NCBI GenBank assembly: GCA_013203955.1
Contig: JABMOY010000116.1
Coordinates: 1 to 64,000, forward strand
Length of the DNA stretch: 64,000 nt
Origin: Rhodospirillales bacterium
GTDB taxonomy: Bacteria; Pseudomonadota; Alphaproteobacteria; Rhodospirillales; Casp-alpha2
Direction of reading: 5' to 3'
Within the stretch, counting starts at the first letter, position 1. Every line of letters begins with the position of its first letter. A program made the position numbers and the translations under genes. Of the stretch, positions 38,094-49,156 are shown one piece after another. The notes beneath the pieces were generated by a model. The model was not told the origin of the DNA and did not search any database. It saw nothing but the letters and a program-made list of their open reading frames with translations.

Positions 38094-39437
38094 ATGAATG
38101 AAGAAAAAGAAATTTTGGGCCTGCTTGACGGCCTCATCGGCAAGGCTATGAGCGCCGGGGCCGAGGCTGCGGATGCCGTATTTGTCGAAGGCGTGTCGCT
38201 TTCACTGGCTTACCGGCTTGGCGAACGCGAAAACTTAAGCCGCTCAGAAGGCGCCGACCTGGGCCTCAGGGTCCTCATCGGCAAACGCCAAGCCATCGTA
38301 TCGTCATCCGATACGTCTTCCGACGCCTTGGATGAACTCGTCGAGCGTGCCGTCGCCATGGCCCGGGTGGTCCCGGAAGACCCCTTCTGCGGGCTTGCTG
38401 ATCCTGGCCAACTGGCGACGGAATTTCCCGATCTGGAGGTTGCCGACGCCCGCGAACCGACGGTCGAAATCCTGAGCGATCGGGCGGCGCGCGCCGAAGA
38501 AGCGGCGCTGGCCGTTCACGGCGTCACCAATTCGGAAGGCGCGGAAGCCGGCTGGGGCCGGACCCACGTGGCGCTTGCCGCCAGCAACGGTTTTTCTCAA
38601 TACCGTTCGGGTTCCATGCATTCAATCAGCGCCTCGGTGTTGGCCGGGGAAAATACCGGGATGGAACGGGATTACGATTACATCAGCGTCGTCCATGGCG
38701 AGGACATGCCGCCGCCCGAAGACATCGGTCGCTCGGCGGGGGAAAAGGCAGTCAAAAGGCTGAACCCGAAAAAAGCCGCCACGGCGCAAGTCCCCATTAT
38801 TTACGATCCCAGGGTTTCCAACTCGCTAGTTGGTCATCTGACCAGTGCCATAAACGGGGTTTCCGTGGGTCGGGGAACAACTTTTCTGAAGGATAAATTA
38901 GAAAAAGAGATTTTCCCAAGCGCCATCACCGTTGTCGATGATCCACTCAGGAAGCGGGGGCTTCGGTCGAAATCATTCGACGGTGAAGGCATTGCGACGA
39001 AGCGGCACGAAATCATCAAGGACGGCGTTTTGACGACCTGGATCATGGATCTGCGTTCGGCCCGGCAATTGGGGCTTAAAACCACCGGCCATGCCAGCCG
39101 GGGCACGTCGTCACCGCCGTCGCCGTCAACGACTAACCTTTATCTTGAAGCCGGGGACATCACGCCCAAGGCCTTGATGGCGGACGTCAAAAACGGCCTT
39201 TACGTAACTGAGCTTATGGGGTTTGGGATCAATGGCGTCACCGGCGATTACAGCCGCGGCGCCAGCGGTTTCTGGATCGAGGACGGCGAACTTGCCTATC
39301 CGGTTAACGAAGTTACCATTGCCGGGAATCTGGTGGATATGTTCGCCAATTTAACGGCTGCCGATGACCTGGAATTCCGCTATGGAACCAACGCGCCGAC
39401 GCTTAGAATAGACGGGATGACCATCGCCGGGCGCTGA
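38094..39437 (+). CDS. pmbA: TldD/PmbA family protein
   Basis: PmbA-type N- and C-terminal motifs, GFGINGVTGDYSRGASGFWIEDG. Confidence 0.9.
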   Translation: MNEEKEILGLLDGLIGKAMSAGAEAADAVFVEGVSLSLAYRLGERENLSRSEGADLGLRVLIGKRQAIVSSSDTSSDALDELVERAVAMARVVPEDPFCGLADPGQLATEFPDLEVADAREPTVEILSDRAARAEEAALAVHGVTNSEGAEAGWGRTHVALAASNGFSQYRSGSMHSISASVLAGENTGMERDYDYISVVHGEDMPPPEDIGRSAGEKAVKRLNPKKAATAQVPIIYDPRVSNSLVGHLTSAINGVSVGRGTTFLKDKLEKEIFPSAITVVDDPLRKRGLRSKSFDGEGIATKRHEIIKDGVLTTWIMDLRSARQLGLKTTGHASRGTSSPPSPSTTNLYLEAGDITPKALMADVKNGLYVTELMGFGINGVTGDYSRGASGFWIEDGELAYPVNEVTIAGNLVDMFANLTAADDLEFRYGTNAPTLRIDGMTIAGR

Positions 39438-39452
39438 TATTAAAGGCTAATA

Positions 39453-41321
39453 TTGGCCCGAGGACGTGTCGCGTGGTATGGTCCGCAACGTCTGAGCACG
39501 GGTTGCCTAACCTTGAATGATATAAGCAAAAATCCACCGCCAACGAATACGTCCACTGCTGCGCTCATGGGCCGGCTTTGGCGTGAAAGCATCAGCGGCT
39601 ACAAGGGCTGGCTTGTTTTGGCCGTCCTTTGCATGGCCCTGATGGCCGGCGCCACCACATTCAGCGCCTGGTTGATGAAACCCGTCGTCGATGAAGTGTT
39701 CATTGCCCAAAACCGGGACATATTGTGGCCGTTGGGGGCCGCCGTTTTCGCCACCTTCCTGATCAAGGGGCTCGCTAATTTCGCTCAATCCATGCTGATG
39801 AGCTTTGTCGGCCTGCGCATCATCGCCGACAATCAAAACCGGCTTTTCGCGCATCTGGCGCGCATGGATCTGGCGTTTTTTCACGACAATTCCACGGGCC
39901 GGCTGATTTCCCGTTTTACCGTCGACATCAACCAAATGCGGGTCGCCGTATCAAACGCCCTGACCGGGTTCGGGAAGGACCTTTTGACTTTCGTCGGCCT
40001 GATCACGTTGATGTTCGTCATGGATTGGCAGTTGGCGGCGATTTCGGTGTTCATTTTCCCGATGGCCGCATTGCCTATTCTGCGTCTCGGCCGTCGAATG
40101 CGCAAAGTTACCGTCAACACCCAGGAAGAAATGGGTCTGTTTACGACCCTTCTGGAACAGGCGTTCCAGGGTATCCGGGTGGTCAAGGCCTATGGCATGG
40201 AAGGCTACGAAAAAAGCCGGATCGCCGGGGTCGTCGAGAGGGTGTTCGGCCTGAACATGAAATCGGCGCGTACGCGGGCGCTGTCGTCTCCGATCATGGA
40301 AACCTTGGGCGGCGTGGCGGTCTGCGTCGTTATCGTTTACGGCGGCCACCGGGTGATTGATGGCGCCACCACGTCGGGCGCTTTCTTCGCCTTCATCGCT
40401 GCCCTGCTGAACGCCTATGAGCCGATGAAGCGGCTGGCCAATCTCAACGCCAGTCTCCAAGAAGGATTGGCGGGCGCGCAGCGTCTGTTTGCGTTGCTCG
40501 ATACCGAACCGGGGATCTTGGAAAAACCGGATGCTCAGGCGTTGTCTTCGGTCGAGGGCCGCATCCAGTTGGAAGACGTGCATTTTTCCTATGGGCCGGG
40601 AAAACCGGCCTTGAACGGCGTCAGCCTTGATGTGCCGGCGGGCGAAAGGATCGCCCTTGTCGGCCCATCCGGAGCTGGGAAATCGACGATCCTCAACTTG
40701 ATCCCCCGGTTCTACGATGTCGACGAAGGTTGCGTGACCATTGACGGCACCGATGTCCGCGAGGCAACCTTTGTGTCGCTCTATGCGAATGTGTCCTTGG
40801 TCAGCCAGGAAATCACCCTGTTCGACGACACGGTCCGTGCCAATATAGCCTATGGCCGGGCCGGTGCCAGCGAAGAAGAAATCATTGAAGCCGCCAAGAA
40901 TGCAGCCGCCCATGACTTTATCGTCGACTTGCCGGATGGATACGACACCATGGTCGGCGAACAAGGCGTCAAGGTCTCGGGCGGTCAGCGTCAGCGCCTG
41001 GCCATCGCCCGCGCGATGCTGAAAAACGCCCCCATTCTGTTGCTCGATGAGGCGACCTCTGCCTTGGATACGGAATCTGAGCGCCAAGTACAAACTGCCC
41101 TGGACAAACTGATGGCTGGGCGCACCACTTTAGTAATCGCGCACCGTTTGTCCACCGTGACCGGCGCCAATCTGATCTATGTCGTCGATGCAGGCCGCAT
41201 CATCGAACAAGGCACGCATGTCGAACTGATGGCTTGCGGCGGCGCCTACCAGCGGCTTTATAACCTGCAATTCGCTGACGACGAGCCGGCCTCGCAAACG
41301 GCCCGGGCTCAAGAAGCCTGA
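39453..41321 (+). CDS. msbA: Lipid A export ABC transporter/permease MsbA-like
   Basis: ABC exporter fold; GPSGAGKST, VSGGQRQRLAIARA; neighbouring lipid A genes. Start uncertain (39453 or internal). Confidence 0.85.
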   Translation: MARGRVAWYGPQRLSTGCLTLNDISKNPPPTNTSTAALMGRLWRESISGYKGWLVLAVLCMALMAGATTFSAWLMKPVVDEVFIAQNRDILWPLGAAVFATFLIKGLANFAQSMLMSFVGLRIIADNQNRLFAHLARMDLAFFHDNSTGRLISRFTVDINQMRVAVSNALTGFGKDLLTFVGLITLMFVMDWQLAAISVFIFPMAALPILRLGRRMRKVTVNTQEEMGLFTTLLEQAFQGIRVVKAYGMEGYEKSRIAGVVERVFGLNMKSARTRALSSPIMETLGGVAVCVVIVYGGHRVIDGATTSGAFFAFIAALLNAYEPMKRLANLNASLQEGLAGAQRLFALLDTEPGILEKPDAQALSSVEGRIQLEDVHFSYGPGKPALNGVSLDVPAGERIALVGPSGAGKSTILNLIPRFYDVDEGCVTIDGTDVREATFVSLYANVSLVSQEITLFDDTVRANIAYGRAGASEEEIIEAAKNAAAHDFIVDLPDGYDTMVGEQGVKVSGGQRQRLAIARAMLKNAPILLLDEATSALDTESERQVQTALDKLMAGRTTLVIAHRLSTVTGANLIYVVDAGRIIEQGTHVELMACGGAYQRLYNLQFADDEPASQTARAQEA

Positions 41322-41360
41322 TTTTAAGATGTCCAATTTTAAGACAGGTAACCCCTTGTC

Positions 41361-42095
41361 GTGAGGCCATTAAAGCGAGTCTTGCAATCTGAAATCTTGC
41401 GCCTGTTTTTTTGCTGGCTTGCGTCGCTCTATATCCGACTGGTCTTTTTGACGGGCTGGTGGACGGTGGTCGGAGGTGAAACGCCGCAAAAATTTTGGGA
41501 CGAGGACAAGCCCTTTATCTTGGCTTTTTGGCATGGACGGCTGTTGATGATGCCGTACTGCTGGGACCACCGGAAAACGATCTACATGCTTATTTCCCAG
41601 CACCGTGACGGCCAATTGATCGCCCGCACCGTCGGCCATTTCGGCATCAAGACAGCGGCCGGGTCTTCTACCCGTGGCGGTGCCGGGGCGCTTCGCACTA
41701 TGGTCAAAGCGTTGAAGCAGGGCGATTACGTTGGCGTCACCCCGGACGGCCCCCGCGGCCCCCGCATGCGGGCCAGCGAAGGGATCGTCAGCGTCGCCCG
41801 CCTTTCGGGGGCTCCCGTTATCCCGGCAGCGTTCGGGGTCAACCGGGGCCCGACCCTTTCGTCCTGGGACAGCTTTCTGGTGGCTTGGCCCTTTAGCCGG
41901 GGTCTGATCGTTTGGGGCGAGCCCATCCACGTTGATCGGGACACCAAAGATGAAGCCTTGGAAGTTGCCCGGCGACAGATTGAAGACGGCCTCAACGCCG
42001 TTACTGCCGAAGCCGACCGGCTTTCGGGCCGCGCCCCCGTCGAGCCGGCGCCGTCTCCGGAAACCGTCCCCGGTGGCGAAGGCAGGGCGTCGTGA
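41361..42095 (+). CDS. DUF374 lysophospholipid acyltransferase family protein
   Basis: AFWHGRLLMMPYCW...GGAGALRTM...PDGPRGPR. Confidence 0.85.
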   Translation: MRPLKRVLQSEILRLFFCWLASLYIRLVFLTGWWTVVGGETPQKFWDEDKPFILAFWHGRLLMMPYCWDHRKTIYMLISQHRDGQLIARTVGHFGIKTAAGSSTRGGAGALRTMVKALKQGDYVGVTPDGPRGPRMRASEGIVSVARLSGAPVIPAAFGVNRGPTLSSWDSFLVAWPFSRGLIVWGEPIHVDRDTKDEALEVARRQIEDGLNAVTAEADRLSGRAPVEPAPSPETVPGGEGRAS

Positions 42096-43387
42096 TCCTC
42101 AACTTTTACCGGGCCCTTTCGGAATTGGCGGCGCCGGCCATTGTCGTCTATCTCAGATATCGCAAGGCCAAGGGCAAGGAGGACAGGCTAAGATTCTCAG
42201 AACGCCTGGGCCGCGCCGGCCGCGACCGCCCGGTCGGACCCTTGGTTTGGGCCCATGCCGCCAGCATCGGTGAATCGCTCTCCCTGTTGCCGTTGATCGA
42301 GCGGCTTTTGTCGGACCGCCCAGGCCTCAATGTCCTGGTGACGACGGGGACGGTTACGTCGGCCGGGTTGTTGGCGGAAAGACTCCCCCAGGGCTGCTTC
42401 CACCAATACGTTCCCGTCGATCGCATTCGCTATGCTAGGCGATTTCTTGATTTTTGGCGCCCGGACTTGGTGCTGTGGGCGGAATCGGATTTCTGGCCCA
42501 ACCTGATTACCGAAACGGTGGCCCGAAAAATTCCCATGGTTCTCGTCAACGGCCGCATTTCGGCCCGGTCGTTTTCGGGGTGGAAAAAGTTCAGCGGCCT
42601 GATCAAAAAGCTGCTCGAAGGGTTTGATCTCTGCCTGGGCCAGACCGAAACCGATGCCGAACGGCTGCGCCATCTTGGCGCCCTTAACGCCAAGCATGTC
42701 GGCAACTTGAAGTTCGCGGCTCCGCTCCTGCCCGCCGATGACGGGATGCTTGAAAAATTCCGAGGGGCTTTAAGCGATCGTCCCCGGTGGCTGGCGGCCA
42801 GCACCCATCCGGGTGAAGAAAAAATGGTCGCTGCCGTGCATCGTCGGCTCAAGAAAAAGCATCCTGACCTGTTGACCATTATCGTGCCGCGCCATCCCGA
42901 TCGGGGCGGAGAGATTGCCGCCGAGCTTAACGCCCAAGGCCTTGCCGTCTCGAAGCGCTCAGGCGGCGATGCCTTGGGGGCGGGCACGGATATTTATTTA
43001 GCCGATACCCTGGGCGAGTTGGGGTTGTTTTTCCGGCTCGCCGGTATCGCCTTCATGGGCAAGTCCCTGGTGCCGATGGGTGGGCAGAACCCCCTGGAAG
43101 CGGCGAAGCTTGGGTGCGCCATTGTCCATGGCCCCCACATGATGAATTTTGAAGATATCACCGAACGCCTAAAAGGTGCGGACGCCGCCCTGGAAGTCGC
43201 CGACGAAGCGGCGCTTGAGGCCGCCATTGGCCGGCTGCTCGATGATGCGGCAGAGTGCGAGCGCCTAGCCACCGCCGCTTGCGACATCGCCGCCGCCGAA
43301 GCGGGCGTCCTGGACGCGGTCGTGGGCGAACTGCAACCCTATTTAGACAATCTCGCGGAAGGGGAAAGTTCCCATGCGTGCGCCTGA
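42092..43387 (+). CDS. waaA: 3-deoxy-D-manno-octulosonic acid transferase
   Basis: WAHAASIGESLSLLPLI...ASTHPGEE...GGQNPLEAA. Confidence 0.93.
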   Translation: MILNFYRALSELAAPAIVVYLRYRKAKGKEDRLRFSERLGRAGRDRPVGPLVWAHAASIGESLSLLPLIERLLSDRPGLNVLVTTGTVTSAGLLAERLPQGCFHQYVPVDRIRYARRFLDFWRPDLVLWAESDFWPNLITETVARKIPMVLVNGRISARSFSGWKKFSGLIKKLLEGFDLCLGQTETDAERLRHLGALNAKHVGNLKFAAPLLPADDGMLEKFRGALSDRPRWLAASTHPGEEKMVAAVHRRLKKKHPDLLTIIVPRHPDRGGEIAAELNAQGLAVSKRSGGDALGAGTDIYLADTLGELGLFFRLAGIAFMGKSLVPMGGQNPLEAAKLGCAIVHGPHMMNFEDITERLKGADAALEVADEAALEAAIGRLLDDAAECERLATAACDIAAAEAGVLDAVVGELQPYLDNLAEGESSHACA

Positions 43388-44354
43388 GTTCTGGCGCCGA
43401 GGCGGTGGCTTGTTTGGTGGCCTTTTGGCGCCGTTGGGGTGGGGGTATGGCCTGGGTACTTGGCTGCGGTTCGCTTTTACGAAACCGTATCGCTCAGATG
43501 TGCCGGTGCTTTGCATCGGCAACTTGGTTGCCGGCGGTGCCGGTAAGACGCCGGTGGCGCTTAGCCTTGGGGGCTACTTGGCCGAACGCGGCCTGACGGT
43601 TCATTATCTTGGTCGAGGATACGGCGGCATCGAAAAGGGGCCGCTTCGGGTTGATTTGGGTGCCCACGGCGCCGGTGATGTCGGGGATGAAGCCCTGCTG
43701 CTGGCGGCAGTGGCGCCGACCTGGATTTCCGTTAACCGCGCTGCCGGTGTTGAAGCTGCTGGGGCTGGCGCCGATTTTATCATCATGGATGACGGGTTCC
43801 AGAACCCGTCCGTCGCCAAGGACCTGTCGCTGGTGGTGGTCGATGGCCGATACGGGTTCGGAAACGAACGATTGATCCCGGCGGGGCCCCTGCGCGAGCC
43901 CGTCGCCCGTGCCCTTGACCGTGCCCATGCGCTGATCGTGATCGGCGAAGACGAGGCCGGGATCGGTGGCCATCCGAAAGTCAAGAAAAGCAATCTTCCG
44001 GTCCTAAAGGCGACCGTTACGCCCGGTCCCGAAGCCTCGGCACTTAAGGGAAAAGCCGTCGTCGCCTTTGCCGGTATCGGCGAGCCCGAGAAGTTTTTCC
44101 GAACCCTTTCGTCGATTGGCGGCAGGGTCCAGGCAGCCCACGCCTTTCCCGATCACCATCGCTACACCACAAATGAAATACAGCGGCTGAAACAGGAAGC
44201 GGCGGATATGGGCGCCATCTTGGTGACGACAACCAAGGATGCCGTGCGCTTGGCGGCGTCTGATCTGAACGGCATCGAGGTTTTGACCATTTCCCTTGAA
44301 TGGCGGGACGAAACCGCCTTGGATGCGGTCTTGAACCCTATTTTTGGTGTTTAA
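43374..44354 (+). CDS. lpxK: Tetraacyldisaccharide 4'-kinase
   Basis: GNLVAGGAGKTPV...LGRGYGG...MDDGFQNPS. Confidence 0.93.
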   Translation: MRAPEFWRRGGGLFGGLLAPLGWGYGLGTWLRFAFTKPYRSDVPVLCIGNLVAGGAGKTPVALSLGGYLAERGLTVHYLGRGYGGIEKGPLRVDLGAHGAGDVGDEALLLAAVAPTWISVNRAAGVEAAGAGADFIIMDDGFQNPSVAKDLSLVVVDGRYGFGNERLIPAGPLREPVARALDRAHALIVIGEDEAGIGGHPKVKKSNLPVLKATVTPGPEASALKGKAVVAFAGIGEPEKFFRTLSSIGGRVQAAHAFPDHHRYTTNEIQRLKQEAADMGAILVTTTKDAVRLAASDLNGIEVLTISLEWRDETALDAVLNPIFGV

Positions 44355-44362
44355 CGTTCCCG

Positions 44363-45262
44363 ATGGCCAAACTTCCGCCGCCGATTAACCGTTTTCTATT
44401 TTATCCCCTGCAGGCCGTGGGGGCGGTGGCTGTGTACACGCTGTGTCGGGTCCTTCCCATCGACTTGGCTTCGGCTTTGGGCGGTTGGATGTGCCGGACT
44501 ATTGGGCCCCGCTTGTCGGTTTCAAAAAGGGCGCTCAGGAATCTTAACCTCGCCTATCCCGAAAAGTCCGCTGCCGAGATCGCGGCTATCGTCCGCGCCA
44601 TGTGGGACAACCTCGGCCGAATGGCGGCGGAATACCCGCATTTGAGCGAGATCAATGTTTACGACCCGAAGGGGCGGGTCGAAGTCATCGGCGCCGAATA
44701 CGTCGACCTGTTGCGCGAAGATGATCGCCCGGGCATTTTCTTTTCCGCCCATCTCGGCAATTGGGAAATCGTCTCCCTGGGCGCGACGCAGCGCGGCCTG
44801 CCTTTGGACCGGGTCTACCGGCAAGCCAACAACCGCTTGGTCGAATGGCTCTACCAACACGGGCGTAGCGCCGTCGAAGGCGCCTTGATCCCCAAGGGGC
44901 CGGCCGGCGCCCGGTTGTTGCTGGAGTCGATCAAGGACGGCAAACATCTGGGCATGATGGTTGACCAGAAAATGAATGACGGCATCGCCACCCCGTTTTT
45001 CGGGCGTGACGTGATGACAGCCCCGGCGTTGGCGGAAATGGCGCTGCGTTATGATTGCCCGGTGGTGGGGGCTAGGATCGAGCGTCTGAGGGGGGCGCAT
45101 TTCAAGTTAATCATTCACCCGCCCCTGGACCTGATCCGGACCGGCGACCGGCATGCCGATGTCGCCGCCAACATGGCCCAGGTCAACGCGGTGATCGAAC
45201 AATGGGTCCGCGACACGCCCGAACAATGGCTATGGCTTCACAACCGGTGGCCCGACGAGTAG
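44363..45262 (+). CDS. lpxL: Lipid A biosynthesis acyltransferase (HtrB/LpxL family)
   Basis: SAHLGNWE, DQKMNDGIATPFFGRDV. Confidence 0.87.
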   Translation: MAKLPPPINRFLFYPLQAVGAVAVYTLCRVLPIDLASALGGWMCRTIGPRLSVSKRALRNLNLAYPEKSAAEIAAIVRAMWDNLGRMAAEYPHLSEINVYDPKGRVEVIGAEYVDLLREDDRPGIFFSAHLGNWEIVSLGATQRGLPLDRVYRQANNRLVEWLYQHGRSAVEGALIPKGPAGARLLLESIKDGKHLGMMVDQKMNDGIATPFFGRDVMTAPALAEMALRYDCPVVGARIERLRGAHFKLIIHPPLDLIRTGDRHADVAANMAQVNAVIEQWVRDTPEQWLWLHNRWPDE

Positions 45263-46087
45263 GCCTGGGTCGAGGTGCGTGCCGAACAGGCTGACCCCCC
45301 AATGCAGGTGCGGCCCCGTTACCCGGCCCGTCTTGCCGATGGTGCCGATGGGGGTTCCTTTTTCGATGAGTTGGCCTTCCGTCACCAGAATTTTATCCAT
45401 GTGCACGTAGACCGACGTCAGCCCGTGGCCATGATCGATCATCACCGTCTTGCCGGTCAAGAACATGTCCGGGTGTGCTAAGGCGACCGTTCCGCCCGTG
45501 GCGGCGAAGACGGGAGACCCCCGGGGCGCCGCGACATCGATGCCGTTGTGGGGCCGTCGGGGGTTGCCGTTGAGAATGCGCTGGCTGCCGAAGACCCCCG
45601 ATATCGGCCCCTGGGCCGGCCATTGGAAACCCGAAGCGAAGAAGGTCTTGGTGGAATCCAACCGGCGCACGGCGGCGATCTTGGCATTGTCGTCCTTGAT
45701 GCGGGCTAGTTCCTTAGGCCCCGGCGTCACTTGTTTGGTCGGCAGGCCGTCGATGCGCTGAACCTTGTATGCTCGGCGTTTGATCTTGAGGCTGCGGTCC
45801 GTGAGGGCGCCGTCGGGATGGCTGATGCGGAGACGGGCGGTTTTTTTGGCGTCGCGGCCGAACCCGATCAGGAACCGGCCTTCGGGGGATACCCGGACCG
45901 AACGCCCGTTGATGCTGACCTTTGCCCCCGGTTCGGTTTTGCCGATGACCAGCCCGCCCTGGGTCAGGGGGCCTTCGAGGCTGAGGCTGTCTGCGGAAAC
46001 CAGCCCCGGCAACAGGCAGAAGAAGACGAACGCCGCCCAAAACCCAGACCTGAAGATCGTCAAAGCCCCCGGTTTTAAGCCGGTCAA
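45230..46087 (-). CDS. M23 family metallopeptidase
   Basis: RPHNGIDVAAPRGSPV...DHGHGLTSVYVHM...GPHLHWGVS. Confidence 0.92.
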   Translation of the reverse strand: MTGLKPGALTIFRSGFWAAFVFFCLLPGLVSADSLSLEGPLTQGGLVIGKTEPGAKVSINGRSVRVSPEGRFLIGFGRDAKKTARLRISHPDGALTDRSLKIKRRAYKVQRIDGLPTKQVTPGPKELARIKDDNAKIAAVRRLDSTKTFFASGFQWPAQGPISGVFGSQRILNGNPRRPHNGIDVAAPRGSPVFAATGGTVALAHPDMFLTGKTVMIDHGHGLTSVYVHMDKILVTEGQLIEKGTPIGTIGKTGRVTGPHLHWGVSLFGTHLDPGLLVGPPVVKP

Positions 46088-47412
46088 AGTAGAGTCCCCT
46101 GGCGGCCGTCATTGCCGGGTTTCGGCTTTCTCTTTTTTTTGCCGCCGCCTTTACCCGGAACGGTATCGACGGTGGCCCCGGCCTTGCCGTCGTGAAATTG
46201 CATGGTCACATCCATGCCTGGCGTTAGCTTGCCGACCTGATCCACAGGCGACCCGGCCCCGTCTGTGACCAGCGCGAAGCCCCGTTCCAGCACCCGTTCA
46301 TAGGCGTAACTTTCGAGCAGCGCCGCCGCCTGTTTGAGGGCTTGGCGGCGGTCGCGGAAGATGGCGTTGCCGGCATTCCCCAGCCGCTCCGTCCAATCGT
46401 CGAGCCGCTGCATGAAGTCCCCGGTCAAGCGGGCCAAGTCCGGCAATCCCCGCACCAGGCCCTGCAAGCGCAGGCGGCCTTCCTGCAAAACCCTGTTCAA
46501 GGCCGAGATCAGGCGCGCCCCGTCGTCTTCGACCTGGGCCAACAAATCGGTGCGCACCGGCACCGCCATCTCGGCGGCGGCTGTCGGCGTCGGCGCCCGT
46601 TCGTCGGCGGCGAGGTCAATCAGCGTCCAGTCGGTCTCGTGCCCAACCGCCGAAATCAACGGGATCTTGCTGGCCGCCGCGGCGCGGACGACGGTTTCTT
46701 CGTTGAACGCCATCAAGTCTTCAAGGCTGCCGCCACCGCGGCCGACGATCAAAACATCGGGCCGGGGGATGTCGCCTTTTGCCTTGAGTTTGTTAAAGCC
46801 CTTGATGGCTTTGGCAATCTCGGCGGCGGCGCCCTCACCTTGCACCTTGACCGGCCACAACAGCACGTGCAGCGGAAACCGATCATCCAATCGGTGCAGG
46901 ATATCGCGGATCACCGCCCCGGTCGGCGAGGTGACGACGCCGATGACTTCGGGCAGGAAGGGAATTTCCTTTTTGGCCTCAATATCAAATAGGCCTTCGT
47001 CCGCCAGCTTCTTCTTGCGCTGTTCCAAAAGCTTCAACAGCGCCCCTTCGCCCGCCAGTTCTATGGAGTCGACGACGATTTGGTAGGTCGAGCGCCCCTG
47101 ATAGATGGTGATGCGGCCCTGGGCCACCACTTCCATGCCGTCTTCGGGGACGATACCCAGCCTTCCCGCCGTGCCGCGCCAGCAAACCCCATCGAGGACG
47201 GCGTCATTGTCCTTAAGCCGGAAATACATGTGCCCCGACGGCGCCTGCTTGAAACCGGTGATTTCGCCCCGCACCCGGACTTGTGAGAAGCTTTCTTCGA
47301 CGGTGTGTTTCAGCAGGGTTGAGATTTCCCCCACCGAAAACACCGGTGGGCCTTGATCGGCGTCAAGGCCGGATTCTAAATCTTCGGCAATGCTGGATGG
47401 ACGCTCAGTCAT
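46084..47412 (-). CDS. xseA: Exodeoxyribonuclease VII large subunit
   Basis: OB-fold N-terminus; VIGVVTSPTGAVIRDILHRL; GRGGGSLEDLMAFN. Confidence 0.94.
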   Translation of the reverse strand: MTERPSSIAEDLESGLDADQGPPVFSVGEISTLLKHTVEESFSQVRVRGEITGFKQAPSGHMYFRLKDNDAVLDGVCWRGTAGRLGIVPEDGMEVVAQGRITIYQGRSTYQIVVDSIELAGEGALLKLLEQRKKKLADEGLFDIEAKKEIPFLPEVIGVVTSPTGAVIRDILHRLDDRFPLHVLLWPVKVQGEGAAAEIAKAIKGFNKLKAKGDIPRPDVLIVGRGGGSLEDLMAFNEETVVRAAAASKIPLISAVGHETDWTLIDLAADERAPTPTAAAEMAVPVRTDLLAQVEDDGARLISALNRVLQEGRLRLQGLVRGLPDLARLTGDFMQRLDDWTERLGNAGNAIFRDRRQALKQAAALLESYAYERVLERGFALVTDGAGSPVDQVGKLTPGMDVTMQFHDGKAGATVDTVPGKGGGKKKRKPKPGNDGRQGTLL

Positions 47413-47474
47413 GACTACATTATGTATGATACAAGTTTCAAAACAAACCCAAGGGACACTAGGAGACGGGCGGC

Positions 47475-48740
47475 ATGAAGGTTTTGGTGATCGGATCGGG
47501 CGGACGCGAACACGCCCTTTGTTGGGCTATCGCCAAATCGCCGAAGTGCGACGAGCTGTTTTGTGCGCCCGGCAATGCCGGTATTGATCAAGTCGCCATC
47601 ACCGTTCCCATCGCAATCGACGACCTCGACGGCATCTTGGATTTCGTTGCTGCCAACGCCATCGATTTCGTCGTCGTCGGCCCCGAAGGGCCGCTGGTGG
47701 CGGGCTTGGTCGACCGCCTGGACGAGGTCGGAATCAAGGCCTTTGGCCCCACCGCCGCTGCCGCCCAGTTGGAGGGATCGAAAGCCTTCACCAAGGACCT
47801 GTGCGCCAAGTATGGCATCCCCACCGCCGAATACGCGCGTTTCGATGAGCCCGACGCTGCCAAGGAATACATCCGTATTCAGGGCGCGCCGATTGTGGTT
47901 AAGGCCGACGGGTTGGCTGCCGGCAAGGGCGTCATCCTGTGCCGCAACGAAAACGAGGCCTATGCCGCCATCGACCACATCATGACCGAACAAGCCTTCG
48001 GCGAGGCCGGCGCCGAAGCTGTCATCGAGAAAATGCTGGTCGGCGAGGAAGCCAGCTTCTTCGCCCTGGTTGACGGCAAGACCGCCTTGCCGCTGGTCGC
48101 CGCCCAGGACCACAAAGCCGTTTTCGACGGCGACGAAGGCCCCAACACCGGCGGCATGGGCGCCTATTCCCCGGCGCCGATTGTCACCGACGCCCTGACC
48201 AAGCGCGTCATGGATGAGATCATCAACCCTACCATCCGGGCCATGGCGGCCGAGGGTATGCCCTACAAAGGGGTGCTGTATGCCGGGCTGATGATCACCG
48301 AAAAGGGGCCCGAGTTGATCGAATACAACGCGCGCTTCGGCGACCCCGAATGCCAGCCGATGATGATGCGGCTGAAATCAGACGCGCTCGACATGTTGCT
48401 CGCCTGTGCCGAGGGCCGTTTGGACAAATTCAAGCTCGAATGGCGGAAAGACGCGGCCTTGTGCGTGGTCATGGCCGCCGAAGGATATCCGGGGGCTTAT
48501 AAAAAAGGCTCCGAGATCAAGGGCCTGGACAAGGCCGAAGACTTAGCCGATGTCGTCGTCTTTCATGCTGGAACTTTGGAAGAAGACGGTCGCATCGTCG
48601 CCAATGGCGGGCGGGTGCTCAACGTCACCGCCTTGGGCGAAACGGTCAAAGAGGCCCAGAAGCGCGCCTATCAGGCGGTTGCCGTCCTCGACTGGCCCGG
48701 GGGCTTCTGCCGTTCCGACATCGGCTGGCGGGCGATCTGA
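47475..48740 (+). CDS. purD: Phosphoribosylamine-glycine ligase
   Basis: [15 protein letters not shown]...; ATP-grasp motifs. Confidence 0.95.
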   Translation: MKVLVIGSGGREHALCWAIAKSPKCDELFCAPGNAGIDQVAITVPIAIDDLDGILDFVAANAIDFVVVGPEGPLVAGLVDRLDEVGIKAFGPTAAAAQLEGSKAFTKDLCAKYGIPTAEYARFDEPDAAKEYIRIQGAPIVVKADGLAAGKGVILCRNENEAYAAIDHIMTEQAFGEAGAEAVIEKMLVGEEASFFALVDGKTALPLVAAQDHKAVFDGDEGPNTGGMGAYSPAPIVTDALTKRVMDEIINPTIRAMAAEGMPYKGVLYAGLMITEKGPELIEYNARFGDPECQPMMMRLKSDALDMLLACAEGRLDKFKLEWRKDAALCVVMAAEGYPGAYKKGSEIKGLDKAEDLADVVVFHAGTLEEDGRIVANGGRVLNVTALGETVKEAQKRAYQAVAVLDWPGGFCRSDIGWRAI

Positions 48741-48816
48741 CGGCGTTTCCGGCTTTTATCCGGGGCTCAAGCCCCCTATATATCGTCCAACAAAACATAG
48801 TCTTTGGGAGGAGCTA

Positions 48817-49137
48817 ATGGACGATAAAACACGTATTGAGCTTGAAGCCGCCGCCTTTCGGGGCCTCGTGGGACACCTTCAAAAGCGCACCGATGTGCAA
48901 AACATCGACATCATGAATTTGGCCGGGTTCTGCCGCAATTGCTTGTCAAAATGGTACCGGGCGGCGGCCGAGGACAAGGGCATCGACATGTCCTATGACG
49001 AAGCCCGCGAAATCGTCTACGGCATGCCCTATGACGATTGGAAGGACAAGCACCAGACCGGCGCCTCGGATGAACAGAAAAAAACGTTTGAGGAAACCAA
49101 GCCGCTGCACGCCGATATCAGCGGCCACAACAAATAA
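48817..49137 (+). CDS. DUF1244 family protein
   Basis: IMNLAGFCRNCLSKWYRAAAE...EIVYGMPYDDWK. Confidence 0.85.
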   Translation: MDDKTRIELEAAAFRGLVGHLQKRTDVQNIDIMNLAGFCRNCLSKWYRAAAEDKGIDMSYDEAREIVYGMPYDDWKDKHQTGASDEQKKTFEETKPLHADISGHNK

Positions 49138-49156
49138 CCAGCCGGGCCTTTAGCTT

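Noticed and set aside
39951-41093. 380-aa minus-strand ORF opposite msbA
   Set aside because: Antisense ORF created by codon bias of the real ABC transporter gene.
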